Source: Methylobacterium adhaesivum
GTDB lineage: Bacteria; Pseudomonadota; Alphaproteobacteria; Rhizobiales; Beijerinckiaceae
Assembly (NCBI RefSeq): GCF_022179065.1
Contig: NZ_BPQD01000016.1
Span: forward strand, 1-64,000
DNA: 64,000 bases
Direction of reading: 5' to 3'
Below the pieces are notes generated by a model. The model was given only the letters and a program-made list of their open reading frames with translations. It was not told the DNA's origin and made no database searches. The position numbers and the translations under genes were made by a program. Shown here piece after piece: positions 1 to 10,679 of this stretch; position 1 is the stretch's first letter; every line of letters starts with the position of its first letter.

Positions 1-631
1 GGCCGTCGAGGCCATGGACGAAGACGCCGTCACCGACCTCATCTTCGCGCCCGGTTTCTCGACGGCCGAGAGCGTCGGCGCCCTGTCGGGCCGGGGCGTC
101 GGCATGGACGCCGTGCGGGCGGCCGCCGACCGTATGGGGGGCCGCGTCTCCCTCGAAAGTCGGGTCGGTCTCGGCACCACGGTCCGCCTGCACCTCCCCC
201 AGACCATCGCGCTCGCTCGCCTCATGGTGGTCGCAGCGGGCGGGGAATCCTACGGCATCGCGATGGAGCTCATCGACGCGGTCGTCCGCAGGTCCCGAAC
301 CGCCATCCAGGCCGTCGTCGGGGGAAACGCCACGGTCCTGCGTGGCCGGACCGTTCCGGTGCTGCGGCTGGCCGATCTTCTGGGCCACGGGGGGCTTTCC
401 GAAGCAGGCCCGGAGGCGCTGCTCATGGCCGTCCGCACCGGTTCGAATAGCATCGCCCTGGAGATCGACCGCATCGAGGATCGCATCGAGGCCGTTGTCC
501 GGCCGCCGACGGGCCTCGTCGGGTCCATCCCCGGGGTGGCGGGCACGACATCGCTCGGGGACGGCCGCGTGCTGCTCGTCCTCGATCCCGCGTCCATCCT
601 GGCGCAGGACCGGGCACGGGAGGGACTGTAA
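1..631 (+). CDS. cheA: Chemotaxis histidine kinase CheA, C-terminal part (5' end outside window)
   Basis: The reading frame is open from base 2, so the gene begins upstream of the window. The visible protein starts in the ATPase domain, with the CheA signature FAPGFSTAE, then LSGRGVGMD (the G box) and GLGTTVRLHLP. It continues into a C-terminal CheW-like (P5) regulatory domain of about 130 residues. CheA autophosphorylates on an N-terminal Hpt histidine and passes phosphate to CheY/CheB; the P5 domain docks CheW and receptors. The stop codon overlaps the next start by one base, which indicates an operon. The P1-P4 N-terminus cannot be judged here. Confidence 0.93.
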   Translation, partial: AVEAMDEDAVTDLIFAPGFSTAESVGALSGRGVGMDAVRAAADRMGGRVSLESRVGLGTTVRLHLPQTIALARLMVVAAGGESYGIAMELIDAVVRRSRTAIQAVVGGNATVLRGRTVPVLRLADLLGHGGLSEAGPEALLMAVRTGSNSIALEIDRIEDRIEAVVRPPTGLVGSIPGVAGTTSLGDGRVLLVLDPASILAQDRAREGL

Positions 632-879
632 TGGCGGTGATTCGCCGAACCGATGGGGCCTCCGGGGCGAAGATTCGCCTGGAAGGAATCTGCCCCGTCG
701 AGGATGCGGAGACGCTCCTGGCGCTGCTCCTCGACGATCCACAGGCCTCCGTGGACTGGAGCGCCTGCACGCGCCTGCATACCGCGGTGTACCAGATCCT
801 CCTGAGCCTGCAGCCGGGCGTCGTGGGGGTCTGCGCGGACCCATTCGTCACCCGATGGTTGACACGCGCCCCAGGATAA
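631..879 (+). CDS. Small STAS-like protein of the chemotaxis operon
   Basis: This 82-residue protein starts at the ATG that overlaps the cheA stop. It reads as a short alpha/beta protein with the segment VDWSACTRLHTAVYQILL, which resembles STAS/anti-sigma-antagonist-like proteins often found in alphaproteobacterial che operons. No enzymatic motif is visible. The position between CheA and a receiver protein suggests a role in phosphorelay or scaffold interactions. The STAS assignment is by pattern only. Confidence 0.7.
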   Translation: MAVIRRTDGASGAKIRLEGICPVEDAETLLALLLDDPQASVDWSACTRLHTAVYQILLSLQPGVVGVCADPFVTRWLTRAPG

Positions 880-989
880 TCGGCACGGGTGAGACTTACG
901 GCTATGCCCCGGGGCGGCGGCAACGCATAAAGGCTGTCGTCGCCGATCATCCGGGCGCGCCGCGCACAACCGAACCAGCATCACCATCC

Positions 990-1373
990 ATGACGACCAC
1001 AGCCCTCATCGTCGACGACAGCAAGTTGGCGCGTCTCGTCGCCGCCAAGCTCCTGCGCAAGCTCAAGCCGGACTGGGACGTGGCCGAAGCGGCCAACGCC
1101 GAGGCGGCGATGACCGTGCTGGACGAGCGTCAGATCGATGTGGCGCTCCTCGATTTTAACATGCCGGGCAAGGACGGCCTGGAACTGGCGGCGGATTTGC
1201 GCGCCGCGAAGCCCGGCATGCCGATCGCCGTCGTCTCGGCCAACATCCAGGACGAGATCATCGCCCGCGCCCGCAGCGTCGACGCCACGTTCCTGGCAAA
1301 GCCGCTGACCGACGAGGCCCTGGCCGGGTTCCTGTCCGGCGCCGCGCTCAGGCTGCGCAGGGCGGCCTCGTGA
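990..1373 (+). CDS. CheY-like single-domain response regulator
   Basis: This 127-residue receiver domain begins TALIVDDSKLAR (acidic pocket DD), has the phospho-acceptor segment ALLDFNMPGKDG and ends with the conserved lysine in FLAKPLTD. The start at 990 removes an N-terminal extension that the open frame would allow and gives a canonical receiver beginning. It probably receives phosphate from the CheA upstream. Its stop overlaps the GTG start of cheC by four bases, so a regulator and a CheC-type phosphatase are translationally coupled. Confidence 0.9.
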   Translation: MTTTALIVDDSKLARLVAAKLLRKLKPDWDVAEAANAEAAMTVLDERQIDVALLDFNMPGKDGLELAADLRAAKPGMPIAVVSANIQDEIIARARSVDATFLAKPLTDEALAGFLSGAALRLRRAAS

Positions 1374-2011
1374 CGACGGGCACCGTAGACCTCACGGAAC
1401 TCCAGCGCGACGCCTTCACCGAACTCGTGAACATCGGCGTCAGCAAGGCCGCCGCGAGCCTGCGCAAGATGATCGGCGTGCAGGTGCTGCTATCGGTGCC
1501 GGCCGTCGAGATCGTGTCCCGCGCCCAGGCCGCGCGCATGATCGGCGAGCGCGAGGCGTCCGAACTCGTCGTCGTCCAGCAGGATTTCCAGGGCGCCTTC
1601 GCCGGCCGCGCCCTACTGATCTTCCCCCAGGAGAACGGGCGCGAACTCGTTCGCGCCGTGGCTGGGGAAGAACTGACGGCGGAGGAAGTCGCCGAACTCG
1701 AGGACGAGGCGCTGACCGAGACGGGCAACGTCATCCTGAACGGCTGCCTCGCCACGATGGCGAACCTTCTTCAGCGGACGCTCAGCATGTCCCTGCCCGA
1801 GGTCATGAGGGGCGACGGACCGAGGATCTTCCAGCCCCTCGGCGACGAGGCAACCGACTCTCTGGTCCTGTTCCTCTACATCAACTTCGCCGTTCGCGAG
1901 CGCGACATCCGCGGCTACATCGCCATGCTGATGGACCTGCCGTCCCTCGAAAGCCTGACGGCGCTCATCGACGGCTTCGTCGAGCGGGCCCTCGGCGAGA
2001 CAGAGTCGTGA
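1370..2011 (+). CDS. cheC: CheC-family CheY-phosphate phosphatase
   Basis: This 213-residue protein carries the two CheC/CheX/FliY-type active-site helices: FTELVNIGVSKAA near residue 17 and LTETGNVILNGCL near residue 115. Each has the E-x2-N core. CheC proteins hydrolyse CheY-phosphate and reset chemotaxis signalling. The start is GTG, overlapping the stop of the receiver gene (GTGA), and its own stop overlaps the following kinase start the same way. This makes a tight regulator-phosphatase-kinase module. Confidence 0.88.
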   Translation: MTTGTVDLTELQRDAFTELVNIGVSKAAASLRKMIGVQVLLSVPAVEIVSRAQAARMIGEREASELVVVQQDFQGAFAGRALLIFPQENGRELVRAVAGEELTAEEVAELEDEALTETGNVILNGCLATMANLLQRTLSMSLPEVMRGDGPRIFQPLGDEATDSLVLFLYINFAVRERDIRGYIAMLMDLPSLESLTALIDGFVERALGETES

Positions 2012-4443
2012 TCGACGCCGCACCCGATGGCGATCGGCCGGCCGCCCTCTCCATCGCGATCACCGAGATGCGCCGTCGCGCGGGGCCTTTCGTCATCGCT
2101 CTGGAGCGCACGCGCCAGCCGATGGTGGTCACCGATCCACGCCTCCCCGGCAATCCCATCGTCCTCGCCAACCGTGCCTTCCTCACGCTGACGGGCTACG
2201 ACGCCGACGAGGTCGTCGGGCGGAACTGCCGCTTCCTCCAGGGGCCCGATACGGACCCGACCAGCGTGGCTCTCGTTCGAGACGCCATCGCCGAGCGACG
2301 GGACGTGAAGGTCGAGATCCTGAACTACCGGAAGGACGGCGGCTCGTTCTGGAACGAGCTCTACCTGAGTCCGCTCTTCGACGAGGCCGGCGACCTCGTG
2401 AACTTCTTCGCCTCGCAGATCGACGTCACAGCCTTGCGCCGAAGTGAGTTCACCGAGGACCGGGTGGCCGGCATCGAGCGGCGTCTGGCCGATGCGCAGA
2501 GGCAGCTCAAGATCACCCTCGCGGCCGCGGGCGTCGCGGGCACCTGGGATTGGGACATCCTCGGCCGGCGCCTCCACGTCGACGACCGTTTCGCCCTGCT
2601 CAACGGCATCGAGCAGGATCTAAGCGGCGGCGGCGTCCCGACGGGCGCCTTCTTCAATCGCATCCATCACCAGGACCGTCCCAGGGTGCGCCTGGCCGTC
2701 AGCGGCATCCTGAACGGCGCCGAAGTCTTCGACCGGGAATACCGCCTGCAGGCGCCCGACGGCGCGATCCGGTGGGTCCATGCGCGGGGGCGCTGCGCCT
2801 ACGACGCGGATGGCAATCCCGTCCGCTTCACGGGCGCCCTGGTCGAGATCACCGAGCAGAGGCGCATCGCCGAACGCCTGCGCATCGCCCAGACCGCCGG
2901 CCGGATCGGAACGTTCGAGTTCGTTCCGGGCTTCGCCACCGTCGCGGTCTCGCCGCAATTCTGCAACCTGCTCGGAGTCGTGCCGGCCGAGACCCTGGCG
3001 GTCAGCTCCGTCAACGCCCTCGTGGCGGAAGGCGGCACCCTCCTCGATCCGAGCGTGCGCGAGGCCGGCGAACTTCCCTATGCGGAGATGCGCGTCCGGT
3101 TGGCCGAGACCGGCGAGATGCGCTGGCTCGCCCGGCGCGGCGAGGCCGTGCGCGAGGATACCTCGGCCGAATTGCGGCATGTCGGCGTGATCTACGACAT
3201 CACTGCCACCAAGGCGTCCGAAGTCGCCCTGCGTGAGCTGAACGACACCCTGGAGGCACGGGTCCGCGAAGCCATCGCCGATCGGGAGCAGGCCGAGGAG
3301 CAATTGCGCCAGTCGCAGAAGATGGAAGCGGTCGGGCAACTGACCGGCGGCATCGCGCACGATTTCAACAACCTGCTCACCGGCATCGTCGGCTCCCTCG
3401 ACCTGATGCAGACCCGGATCAACGAGGGCCGGATCGAGAACCTCACGCGCTATTCCGGCCTGGCGATGGCCTCGGCGCAGCGGGCGGCGGCGCTCACCCA
3501 CCGCCTGCTGGCGTTCTCGCGGCGCCAGCCTCTGGAGGCGAAGGCCGTCGACGTGAACCGGCTGGTGGGATCCATGGACGACCTGCTCCGCCGCACGCTG
3601 GGCGAACGCGTGCGCCTCGAGGTCGTCGTCGCGGGTGGTCTCTGGCTCACCCTGTGCGATCCGAACCAGCTGGAAAACGCCGTCCTGAATCTTGCGATCA
3701 ATGCGCGCGACGCGATGCCGGACGGCGGTCGGCTCACCATAGAGACGGCCAACAGCTACCTCGACGACGCCTACGTCGCGCGCGAGATCGGCGTGCGCGC
3801 GGGTCAGTACGTCTGCATCTGCGTCACTGATACCGGCACCGGCATGCCGCCAGACGTCATCGCGAAGGCGTTCGATCCGTTCTTCACGACGAAGCCCATC
3901 GGTCAGGGGACCGGACTCGGACTGAGCATGATCTACGGCTTCGCCAAGCAATCCGAAGGCAACGTGAAGATCTATTCCGAGACCCACAAGGGCACCTCGG
4001 TGAAGCTCTACCTGCCCCGCTTCTGGGGCGAGCTCGAGGAGCCGCGCGAGGCCGGCGGCCAGCCTCCCCGGGCCGAGCACGGCGAGACCGTCCTCGTGGT
4101 CGAGGACGACGACACCGTCCGCACCCTGGTGGTCGAGGTGCTGGGCGAACTCGGCTACGCCACCCGGGAGGCCCCCGACGGCCTTGCCGGCCTGCGCATC
4201 CTGCAATCGGATGCGCGGATCGACCTCCTCGTCACGGATGTCGGCCTGCCCGGCCTGAACGGTCGCCAGCTCGCCGATCAGGCCCGCGTCGGTCGCCCGG
4301 GGCTGAAGGTTCTGTTCATGACCGGTTACGCGGAGAATGCCGCCTTTGGAGCCGGCCATCTCGAACCGGGCATGCAGATGATCACCAAACCGTTCCCGGT
4401 GGAGGGATTGGCCAGCAAGATCCGTTCGATCATCGAAGCCTGA
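2008..4443 (+). CDS. LOV/PAS hybrid histidine kinase with C-terminal receiver
   Basis: The 811-residue protein starts with a PAS domain containing GRNCRFLQ at residues 71-78. This is the flavin-binding LOV signature, with Cys74 as the expected photoadduct cysteine. Two further PAS/PAC-like segments follow. A short coiled region leads to the HisKA box GGIAHDFNN (His451), then a HATPase with [14 protein letters not shown] and [13 protein letters not shown]-terminal receiver has the predicted acceptor aspartate at 744 ([10 protein letters not shown]) and the lysine in TKPFP. The family pattern is blue-light-sensing hybrid kinase; light sensing is inferred. GTG start overlaps the cheC stop. Confidence 0.92.
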   Translation: MIDAAPDGDRPAALSIAITEMRRRAGPFVIALERTRQPMVVTDPRLPGNPIVLANRAFLTLTGYDADEVVGRNCRFLQGPDTDPTSVALVRDAIAERRDVKVEILNYRKDGGSFWNELYLSPLFDEAGDLVNFFASQIDVTALRRSEFTEDRVAGIERRLADAQRQLKITLAAAGVAGTWDWDILGRRLHVDDRFALLNGIEQDLSGGGVPTGAFFNRIHHQDRPRVRLAVSGILNGAEVFDREYRLQAPDGAIRWVHARGRCAYDADGNPVRFTGALVEITEQRRIAERLRIAQTAGRIGTFEFVPGFATVAVSPQFCNLLGVVPAETLAVSSVNALVAEGGTLLDPSVREAGELPYAEMRVRLAETGEMRWLARRGEAVREDTSAELRHVGVIYDITATKASEVALRELNDTLEARVREAIADREQAEEQLRQSQKMEAVGQLTGGIAHDFNNLLTGIVGSLDLMQTRINEGRIENLTRYSGLAMASAQRAAALTHRLLAFSRRQPLEAKAVDVNRLVGSMDDLLRRTLGERVRLEVVVAGGLWLTLCDPNQLENAVLNLAINARDAMPDGGRLTIETANSYLDDAYVAREIGVRAGQYVCICVTDTGTGMPPDVIAKAFDPFFTTKPIGQGTGLGLSMIYGFAKQSEGNVKIYSETHKGTSVKLYLPRFWGELEEPREAGGQPPRAEHGETVLVVEDDDTVRTLVVEVLGELGYATREAPDGLAGLRILQSDARIDLLVTDVGLPGLNGRQLADQARVGRPGLKVLFMTGYAENAAFGAGHLEPGMQMITKPFPVEGLASKIRSIIEA

Positions 4444-4525
4444 GTGCCTCTGCCCCGGCCAGGTTGCTGCGACAGACCAACGATCCGGATGGGGCCACTC
4501 CGTACGCCATCGACCGAAAGGCGTC

Positions 4526-4873
4526 TCACCCCTTCAGCGGATCGTGGCCCCAATTCATGAGCGAGTAGCGCCAGGGGGAATCCTTCACCGCGTCCGTGTC
4601 ATCCGGGCCGCCCTGCTTGAGGTGGCGCTTCACGTACGAGACCACCTTGCGCATGTGGGCGTAGTCGTCCTCCGTCAGGTCGGCCTTCTTGGTATGGAGG
4701 AGATCGACGATGCGGCGGCCCGAGGCGTGGCCCGTCGACTCGCCCTTGCCGCCGGATTTCTGGCCGACAGCTTTGCTCTCGTCGGTGTCGAGAAACTTCT
4801 CCAAGTTGGAAGCGGTCATGTTGACGGCGTCCTTGAACTCCTTCCACGTCGTCTCGTCGTCGTGCTCGGCCAC
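4526..4873 (-). CDS. DUF3140 family protein
   Basis: This is a 115-residue acidic and basic mixed-charge soluble protein beginning MAEHDDETTWKEF. The internal segment with SGRRIVDLLHTKK and YAHMRKVVSYVKRHLKQ matches the DUF3140 family, small bacterial proteins of unknown function. It is transcribed against the preceding kinase gene. No signal peptide or catalytic motif is visible. Confidence 0.75.
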   Translation of the reverse strand: MAEHDDETTWKEFKDAVNMTASNLEKFLDTDESKAVGQKSGGKGESTGHASGRRIVDLLHTKKADLTEDDYAHMRKVVSYVKRHLKQGGPDDTDAVKDSPWRYSLMNWGHDPLKG

Positions 4874-5084
4874 TGCACCAATCCTCGCTCATCACACTCG
4901 GTCCACGGTCAATCAGGGGCGTGCCGTGCGGTTCCGTGCCGGCCGGGCGCCTTGACTCCGGCAAGTCGTTCTCCATAAAGAACGCCTGTTCGTTTAAGCG
5001 GAACTGCTGGGCTCCTCCCTTCCGTCGACCTCGCCAGCGGGGTTACATGGATCGGGCTGCGGCCCCCGATCCGAGGAGGATTCC

Positions 5085-6365
5085 ATGACCGACCGCCTGC
5101 CCGGCTTCAACACCCTGGCGATCCATGCGGGCGCCGCCCCCGATGCGGCGACGGGCGCGCGGGCGACGCCGATCTACCAGACCGCCTCGTTCGTGTTCGA
5201 CGACGTCGATCACGCCGCTTCGCTGTTCGGGCTCCAGGCTTTCGGCAATATCTATTCTCGCATCACCAACCCGACCAACGCCGTGCTGGAGGAGCGCATC
5301 GCCGCCCTCGAAGGCGGGACGGCGGCGGTAGCCGTCGCCTCCGGGCATGCCGCCGAGTTCCTCACCATGAACGCCCTGATGCAGCCGGGCGACGAGTTCG
5401 TCGCGGCGAACAAGCTCTACGGCGGGTCGATCAACCAGTTCAACCACGCCTACAAGAACTTCGGCTGGAACGTGGTCTGGGCCGATACCGATGATCCGGC
5501 CTCATTTGAACGCGCCATCACCCCGCGCACCCGCGCGATCTTCTGTGAATCCATCGCCAATCCGGGCGGCGTGATCACCGATATCGCGGCCCTCTCGGCC
5601 ATCGCCAAGCGGCACAACATTCCGCTCGTCGTCGACAACACGATGGCGACGCCGTACCTCATCCGCCCGTTCGAGCACGGCGCCGACATCGTGGTACACT
5701 CGGCGACGAAGTTTCTGGGCGGCCACGGCAATTCCATCGGCGGCCTCGTGGTCGATGGCGGGACGTTCAACTGGGCCGGCGACGAGCGATACCCGGCGAT
5801 GTCGAAGCCCAGGCCGGAATATGCCGGCATGGTGCTCGCCGAGAATTTCGGGAACTTCGCCTTCGCCATCGCCATCCGGGTGCTCGGCCTGCGCGACCTC
5901 GGGCCGGCGCTCGCCCCGTTCAACGCCTTCCTCATCCTCAACGGCATCGAGACCCTACCGCTCAGGATGCAGCGCCACTGCGACAATGCCCTCGCCGTCG
6001 CCACCCATCTCGCCGGCCATCCCGCCGTCGCATGGGTGAGCTATCCCGGCCTGGAGAGCGACCGCTATCACGCCCTGGCGCGGCGCTACTCCCCCAACGG
6101 GGCCGGTGCGGTGTTCACCATCGGGCTCAAGGGCGGATACGACGCCGGCGTGACCCTCGTGTCGAACCTTCAGCTCTTCTCGCATCTGGCGAACATCGGT
6201 GACACCCGCTCCCTGGTGATCCACCCGGCCTCCACCACCCATCGTCAGCTCACCGACCCGCAGAAGATCACGGCGGGCGCCGGCCCCGAGGTGGTGCGCC
6301 TCTCCATCGGCCTCGAGGACCCGGCCGACCTCATCGAGGACCTCGACGCGGCCCTGTCGGCCTGA
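5085..6365 (+). CDS. metY: O-acetylhomoserine sulfhydrylase (PLP-dependent)
   Basis: The 426-residue Cys/Met-metabolism PLP enzyme has the N-terminal [11 protein letters not shown], the substrate-loop [10 protein letters not shown] and the PLP-lysine segment [11 protein letters not shown] (Lys209). Length and motifs fit O-acetylhomoserine aminocarboxypropyltransferase, which makes homocysteine directly from O-acetylhomoserine and sulfide. The ATG at 5085 has a strong GAGGAGG ribosome site 7 bases upstream. The 210-base gap upstream was inspected for a SAM-type riboswitch and none was convincing. A paralogue lies 550 bases downstream. Confidence 0.93.
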   Translation: MTDRLPGFNTLAIHAGAAPDAATGARATPIYQTASFVFDDVDHAASLFGLQAFGNIYSRITNPTNAVLEERIAALEGGTAAVAVASGHAAEFLTMNALMQPGDEFVAANKLYGGSINQFNHAYKNFGWNVVWADTDDPASFERAITPRTRAIFCESIANPGGVITDIAALSAIAKRHNIPLVVDNTMATPYLIRPFEHGADIVVHSATKFLGGHGNSIGGLVVDGGTFNWAGDERYPAMSKPRPEYAGMVLAENFGNFAFAIAIRVLGLRDLGPALAPFNAFLILNGIETLPLRMQRHCDNALAVATHLAGHPAVAWVSYPGLESDRYHALARRYSPNGAGAVFTIGLKGGYDAGVTLVSNLQLFSHLANIGDTRSLVIHPASTTHRQLTDPQKITAGAGPEVVRLSIGLEDPADLIEDLDAALSA

Positions 6366-6505
6366 ATGCGACGGGCCGGAGCGCCCCGTCCCGGTGCGGC
6401 ATCCCCGCACCGGTGAAACGATCACGGTCCGGGACCCGTTGTTGACCGTACCGACGGTGGGGAATAGGCCCCACCTGTCCCGTTGCGTGAGATCGTTCGT
6501 CCCAG

Positions 6506-6892
6506 ATGACGCAGACTTCCCCAGATCTCCCGGTCGTGCTCCTCGTGGAGGATGACGGCCTCCTGCTGATGGAGGCGGCCGACACCCTGGCGGATGCGGG
6601 CTTCACGGTGCTGGAGGCGCCCCACGCCGACAAGGCCCTCACGGTGCTGGAGAACCGGGACGACGTCGGCGTGCTCATGACCGATGTCGACATGCCGCGC
6701 GGCTCCATGGACGGCTTCGCCCTGGCCCGCCTCGTGGCCCATCGTTGGCCCGACATTCCCGTCCTCGTCGTGTCGGGCATGGGCACCCCCGGCCCGAACG
6801 ACATGCCGGACGGGGCGCGTTTCATTCCCAAGCCCTACGAACCCTCGACCCTCGTGCGGACCCTGCGCGCCTTCGTGCACCGCGCCGCCTGA
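6506..6892 (+). CDS. Single-domain response regulator
   Basis: This 128-residue receiver protein has the acidic pair in LLVEDDGLL, the acceptor segment LMTDVDMPRGSMDG and the C-terminal lysine in FIPKPYEP. There is no output domain. It sits between two sulfhydrylase genes, 20 bases before the second one, and its partner kinase is not visible nearby. Its function beyond phospho-acceptance cannot be predicted. Confidence 0.88.
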   Translation: MTQTSPDLPVVLLVEDDGLLLMEAADTLADAGFTVLEAPHADKALTVLENRDDVGVLMTDVDMPRGSMDGFALARLVAHRWPDIPVLVVSGMGTPGPNDMPDGARFIPKPYEPSTLVRTLRAFVHRAA

Positions 6893-6912
6893 CCCCCAGC
6901 CGAGAAGGCCCC

Positions 6913-8208
6913 ATGGCCACCGAGACCAGACCCCAGCGCTTCGCCACCGCCGCCATCCATGCCGGCGCCGCCCCGGACCCCGCCACGGGCGCGCGGGTGC
7001 AGCCGATCTATTTCACGAACGGCTTCGTGTTCGAATCGACGGAGCAGGCGGCCGACATCTTCGCCATGCGCCGCACGGGCTTCTCGTATTCGCGCGGCTC
7101 GAACCCGACGGTGGCCGCCCTCGAGCGCCGCGTGGCCGCCCTCGAAGGGGCCGCCTCAGCCGTCGCGGTCTCGTCCGGACAATCGGCACTCCTCCTCATC
7201 CTCATGACACTGATGAAGAGCGGTGACGCCTACGTCGTCTCGCCGCGCCTGTTCGGCGGCTCGCTCGGCCTCATGAACCGTCTCGACGGCCGCTACGACA
7301 TGAAGGCGCAATTCGCCAAGGGCCTCGACCCGGCGGATTTCGAGGCGGCCATCACGCCGGAGACGAAGGCCATCGTCTGCGAGTCCATCGTCAATCCCTG
7401 TGCCACCGTCATGGATATCGCCGGCATCGCCGAGGTGGCGCGCCGTCACAAGCTGCCCCTCGTCGTCGACAACACCCTCGCCTCCCCGGCGCTGATCCGT
7501 CCGATCGAGCACGGCGCCGACATCGTCATGCACTCGACCTCGAAGTTCCTCGGCGGCTCCGGCCAGACCATCGGCGGCGTGATCTGCGACGCCGGCCGGT
7601 TCGACTGGAAAGCGGCGGGCGACCGCTACAATCTCATCGCCGAGCCGTGGGAGGATTACGACGGGCTCGTCATCACCGAGCGCTTCCCGGATTTCAGCTT
7701 CGCCGTGGCCTGTCGCCTGTTCGGCCTGCGCGAACTCGGTCCGGGCCTCTCGCCCATGAACGCCTTCCTCACGCTCACGGGGGTCGAAACCCTGCCGTTG
7801 CGCATGGCGCGCCACTGCGCCAACGCGAAGGCGGTGGCCGGCTTCCTGAAGGACCACCCGGCCGTGGCCTGGGTGAGCTATCCCGCCCTGCCCGGCCAAG
7901 CCGGTGAAGCCATGGCTGCGAAATACGTACCGGACGGCCCGGGCTCGATCTTCACCTTCGCGCTCAAGGGCGGCGAACCGGCGGCGATCCGCTTCATCAT
8001 GGGCCTCAAGCTCGTCTCTCACCTCGTCAACATCGGCGAGATCAAGTCCCTGGCGATCCACCCGGCGACGACGACGCACCGCCAGCTGCTCCCGCACGAA
8101 AAGGCCGCCGCCCTAGTGGGCCCGGAGACCGTGCGCCTGTCTATCGGGTTGGAGAACGCCGAGGATCTCATCGCCGACATCGCCCAGGCCCTCGCGCAGG
8201 TCGACTGA
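6913..8208 (+). CDS. O-acetyl/O-succinylhomoserine sulfhydrylase paralogue
   Basis: This 431-residue PLP enzyme belongs to the same family as the gene at 5085. It has [18 protein letters not shown] at the start, [10 protein letters not shown], and the lysine segment [11 protein letters not shown] (Lys211). The ATG at 6913 lies 20 bases after the receiver gene stop and is the first position giving a family-typical N-terminus. The two paralogues share overall architecture but differ in the active-site flanks ([10 protein letters not shown] versus [10 protein letters not shown]). Different acyl-homoserine preference, or a biosynthetic/salvage split, is possible but cannot be decided from sequence alone. 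Confidence 0.9.
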   Translation: MATETRPQRFATAAIHAGAAPDPATGARVQPIYFTNGFVFESTEQAADIFAMRRTGFSYSRGSNPTVAALERRVAALEGAASAVAVSSGQSALLLILMTLMKSGDAYVVSPRLFGGSLGLMNRLDGRYDMKAQFAKGLDPADFEAAITPETKAIVCESIVNPCATVMDIAGIAEVARRHKLPLVVDNTLASPALIRPIEHGADIVMHSTSKFLGGSGQTIGGVICDAGRFDWKAAGDRYNLIAEPWEDYDGLVITERFPDFSFAVACRLFGLRELGPGLSPMNAFLTLTGVETLPLRMARHCANAKAVAGFLKDHPAVAWVSYPALPGQAGEAMAAKYVPDGPGSIFTFALKGGEPAAIRFIMGLKLVSHLVNIGEIKSLAIHPATTTHRQLLPHEKAAALVGPETVRLSIGLENAEDLIADIAQALAQVD

Positions 8209-8244
8209 CGGCGCGTCGGGCGACAGGCTTGCGGGAACGGGGAC

Positions 8245-10566
8245 TTACCCGAAGACGACGCTTCGCGCCCGTTCGTTCGAGTCGGTGAGTATCCCGGGGA
8301 CTTGGTCTCCCGGCATCGGCCGGCCGTAGAGATAGCCCTGGGCGTAGCTGCAGCCCTTCGCCAGGAGGAAATGAGCCTGCGCGTTGTTTTCGATGCCCTC
8401 GGCGGTGACGTCGAGGGCGAGGCTGCGCCCGAGTTGCAGGACGGCGGCGACGATGGCCGCGTCGTCGGGGTCCCGCTCCAGATCCCGCACGAAGCTGCGG
8501 TCGATCTTGATCTCGTCCACGGGAAACTGCTTCAGATGGGTGAGGGACGCGTAACCTGTTCCGAAATCATCGAGGGCGATCCGGAGGCCTGCCGTGTGTA
8601 GGGTCTCGAGGATGGGGCCGACGCGATTGCCGTTGCCGGCCAGGAGCACGGTCTCCGTCACCTCGATCCCGAACCTGTCGCAGGAGAGGCCGACGGCCGC
8701 GATCTCGGCCAGCAAAACGTCGGCGAGGTCACCCTGGGCAAATTGCGCCGAGGACAGGTTGAAGAACACCCGCCCGGGATCGTGGCCGCTCCCGATCCAA
8801 TCGGCCACATCGGCGAAGATCTGGCGCCGCAGGTTTTGTCCGACGGCGATGCCGATATCGGGATCGTCGAACACGGTAGCGAAGTCGGTGGGGGTCAGAA
8901 GGCCGCGCGTCGGATGCTGCCAGCGCGCGAGGGCTTCGAAACCGATGATCCGCCCCGTCGCCAGTAGAATCTTCGGCTGGTAGAATGGGATCAACCCGCC
9001 CGCGTCGAGGGTCGACCGCATCTCGCGCGTAATGGTGACGCGGTCCTCGATGACGGCACGGAGACCCGGCTCGAACGTGGTCGCCCGATTCCGTCCGGCG
9101 CCCTTGGCCGCGTAGAGCGCAAGATCCGCATTGGTGAAGAGGTCGGGCGCATTGTCGGCGTGCGCGGGGTAAACGGCGATGCCGAGGCTGGCGCGGGGAG
9201 CGACGATGCGCCCGCGTATGTCGATGGGCGGACGCAGGGCGGACAGAATTCTCTCACTCAAAGCGGTGAGGTCGCGACCCTCGGGGTGCTGCAGCGATCC
9301 GCTGCGGGCGATGACGACGAATTCGTCGCCACCGAGGCGTGCCACGAGGTCGTCGGGTTCCGTCACCTCCGTCAGGCGATGCCCCACCGCCTTCAGAAGC
9401 GTATCGCCAGCGTCGTGTCCGAGGGTGTCGTTGACCTCCTTGAAGGCATCGAGGTCGATCAGGATCAACCCGACCGTGCTGCCCTCCTCCCGCGCCTGCG
9501 CAAGAGCGCCGTCCAGGCTCGTCTGGAACAGGGCGCGATTGGCGAGCCCCGTCAGCACGTCGTGGTTGGCCGCGACCCGGATGCGCTCCTCCATCGCCTT
9601 GCGGCTGGTGATATCGACGAGACTGGAGACGACGCAGGGTACCCCATCGGCCTGGACCGCCTCGATCGACAGCAGGATGTCGCGCCGGACGCCCCCACGG
9701 ATGGTGATGACGATTTCCTGGTCCCGGGCCGATCCGTGTGCTTCGAGAATACCCTGAAGGCGCCGCCGCTGGTCCAGCGGGACGATGTCGCGTGTGGTGT
9801 ATTGGGCGATGCTGGCCCCGTCCGGAATCCCGAAGAAGTCCATTCCGGCATCGTTGATGCTGACGAACTGCCCGTCCGCCTGTCGGGACACCACGATCGG
9901 CACCGGCACGGCGCGGAACATGGTCTCGTACAACCGGCGGCTCTCGGCGAGTTCGCCGTTGGCGCGCCCCGCTGCGCGGACCGCTGTCCATTCAAGGCGC
10001 CGCAGGCGGTTCCAGCGCATGACGAAGAGGAGGATTGGGGCGTTCGACATGACCGTCGCCATGACGATCCCGAGCGCGGTGTCCGGAACCGGACTCGGCA
10101 GCAGATAGCCGCAAAGCAGCACGCCCGTGCAGAACACACAGGAGAGCACCGTCCAGCGGAAGCTCGTCGGCACGGCGAGCATGTAGAGCGCCGGAAGCAT
10201 CAGGAGTACGAACAGGGCGATGTCCGAGCGGGTCGAGCACAGATACGCCACCCCGACGGCGCTGATGGCCTGCCACACCACCATCACCCGCTGAAGCGCG
10301 GGAAAGCTCCCCGTGGTCCGCACGGCCCAGACGGCCGCGCACGAGGCCCCGACGACCAGGAGCCGGGCACTGATGGCTGGAAGGAAATGGGGTCCGCCGT
10401 AGAAGCGCGCATCGCTGAACAGGAACAGGCTGTTCATGATCACGGAGAAAATCAGGATCAGCCGGACATGCCGAATCGTTTCCGGCAGCCGCTCCGCTTG
10501 AAAGAGGGCTTCCTTCTCAGGGGCGGCGAATTCGCCGCCAATCAGGCGCAGGTCATCGCTCGGCAT
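8245..10566 (-). CDS. Membrane PAS-GGDEF-EAL cyclic-di-GMP protein
   Basis: The 773-residue protein has about six hydrophobic segments in the first 200 residues and then a PAS domain. A diguanylate cyclase domain follows with an intact GGDEF at 412-416. A phosphodiesterase domain has intact EAL at 544-546 plus downstream DDFGTGYASL and the terminal-domain motif AEGIEN. Both catalytic signatures are intact, so it could make or degrade c-di-GMP. The N-terminal membrane region and PAS would set the signal. It is convergent with the sulfhydrylase gene (36-base gap). Confidence 0.92.
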   Translation of the reverse strand: MPSDDLRLIGGEFAAPEKEALFQAERLPETIRHVRLILIFSVIMNSLFLFSDARFYGGPHFLPAISARLLVVGASCAAVWAVRTTGSFPALQRVMVVWQAISAVGVAYLCSTRSDIALFVLLMLPALYMLAVPTSFRWTVLSCVFCTGVLLCGYLLPSPVPDTALGIVMATVMSNAPILLFVMRWNRLRRLEWTAVRAAGRANGELAESRRLYETMFRAVPVPIVVSRQADGQFVSINDAGMDFFGIPDGASIAQYTTRDIVPLDQRRRLQGILEAHGSARDQEIVITIRGGVRRDILLSIEAVQADGVPCVVSSLVDITSRKAMEERIRVAANHDVLTGLANRALFQTSLDGALAQAREEGSTVGLILIDLDAFKEVNDTLGHDAGDTLLKAVGHRLTEVTEPDDLVARLGGDEFVVIARSGSLQHPEGRDLTALSERILSALRPPIDIRGRIVAPRASLGIAVYPAHADNAPDLFTNADLALYAAKGAGRNRATTFEPGLRAVIEDRVTITREMRSTLDAGGLIPFYQPKILLATGRIIGFEALARWQHPTRGLLTPTDFATVFDDPDIGIAVGQNLRRQIFADVADWIGSGHDPGRVFFNLSSAQFAQGDLADVLLAEIAAVGLSCDRFGIEVTETVLLAGNGNRVGPILETLHTAGLRIALDDFGTGYASLTHLKQFPVDEIKIDRSFVRDLERDPDDAAIVAAVLQLGRSLALDVTAEGIENNAQAHFLLAKGCSYAQGYLYGRPMPGDQVPGILTDSNERARSVVFG

Positions 10567-10679
10567 CGTCTTGCACCCTTCGCACAGAAATCTGGCGCAG
10601 AGCTTAAGACCCGTAAGCCCATGGGCCTGGGCGGTCGTCGCTTACCTCTGGCGAAGCGGGCAGCCTGCGCGACAACGCA

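Noticed and set aside
2620-4359. Long minus-strand frame opposite the LOV kinase
   Set aside because: The sense strand encodes clear LOV, HisKA, HATPase and receiver motifs; the antisense product has no protein-like features.
4961-5084. Possible SAM-II-type riboswitch upstream of metY
   Set aside because: I could not find the conserved pseudoknot core; only an ordinary ribosome site is clear. A covariance-model search would settle it.
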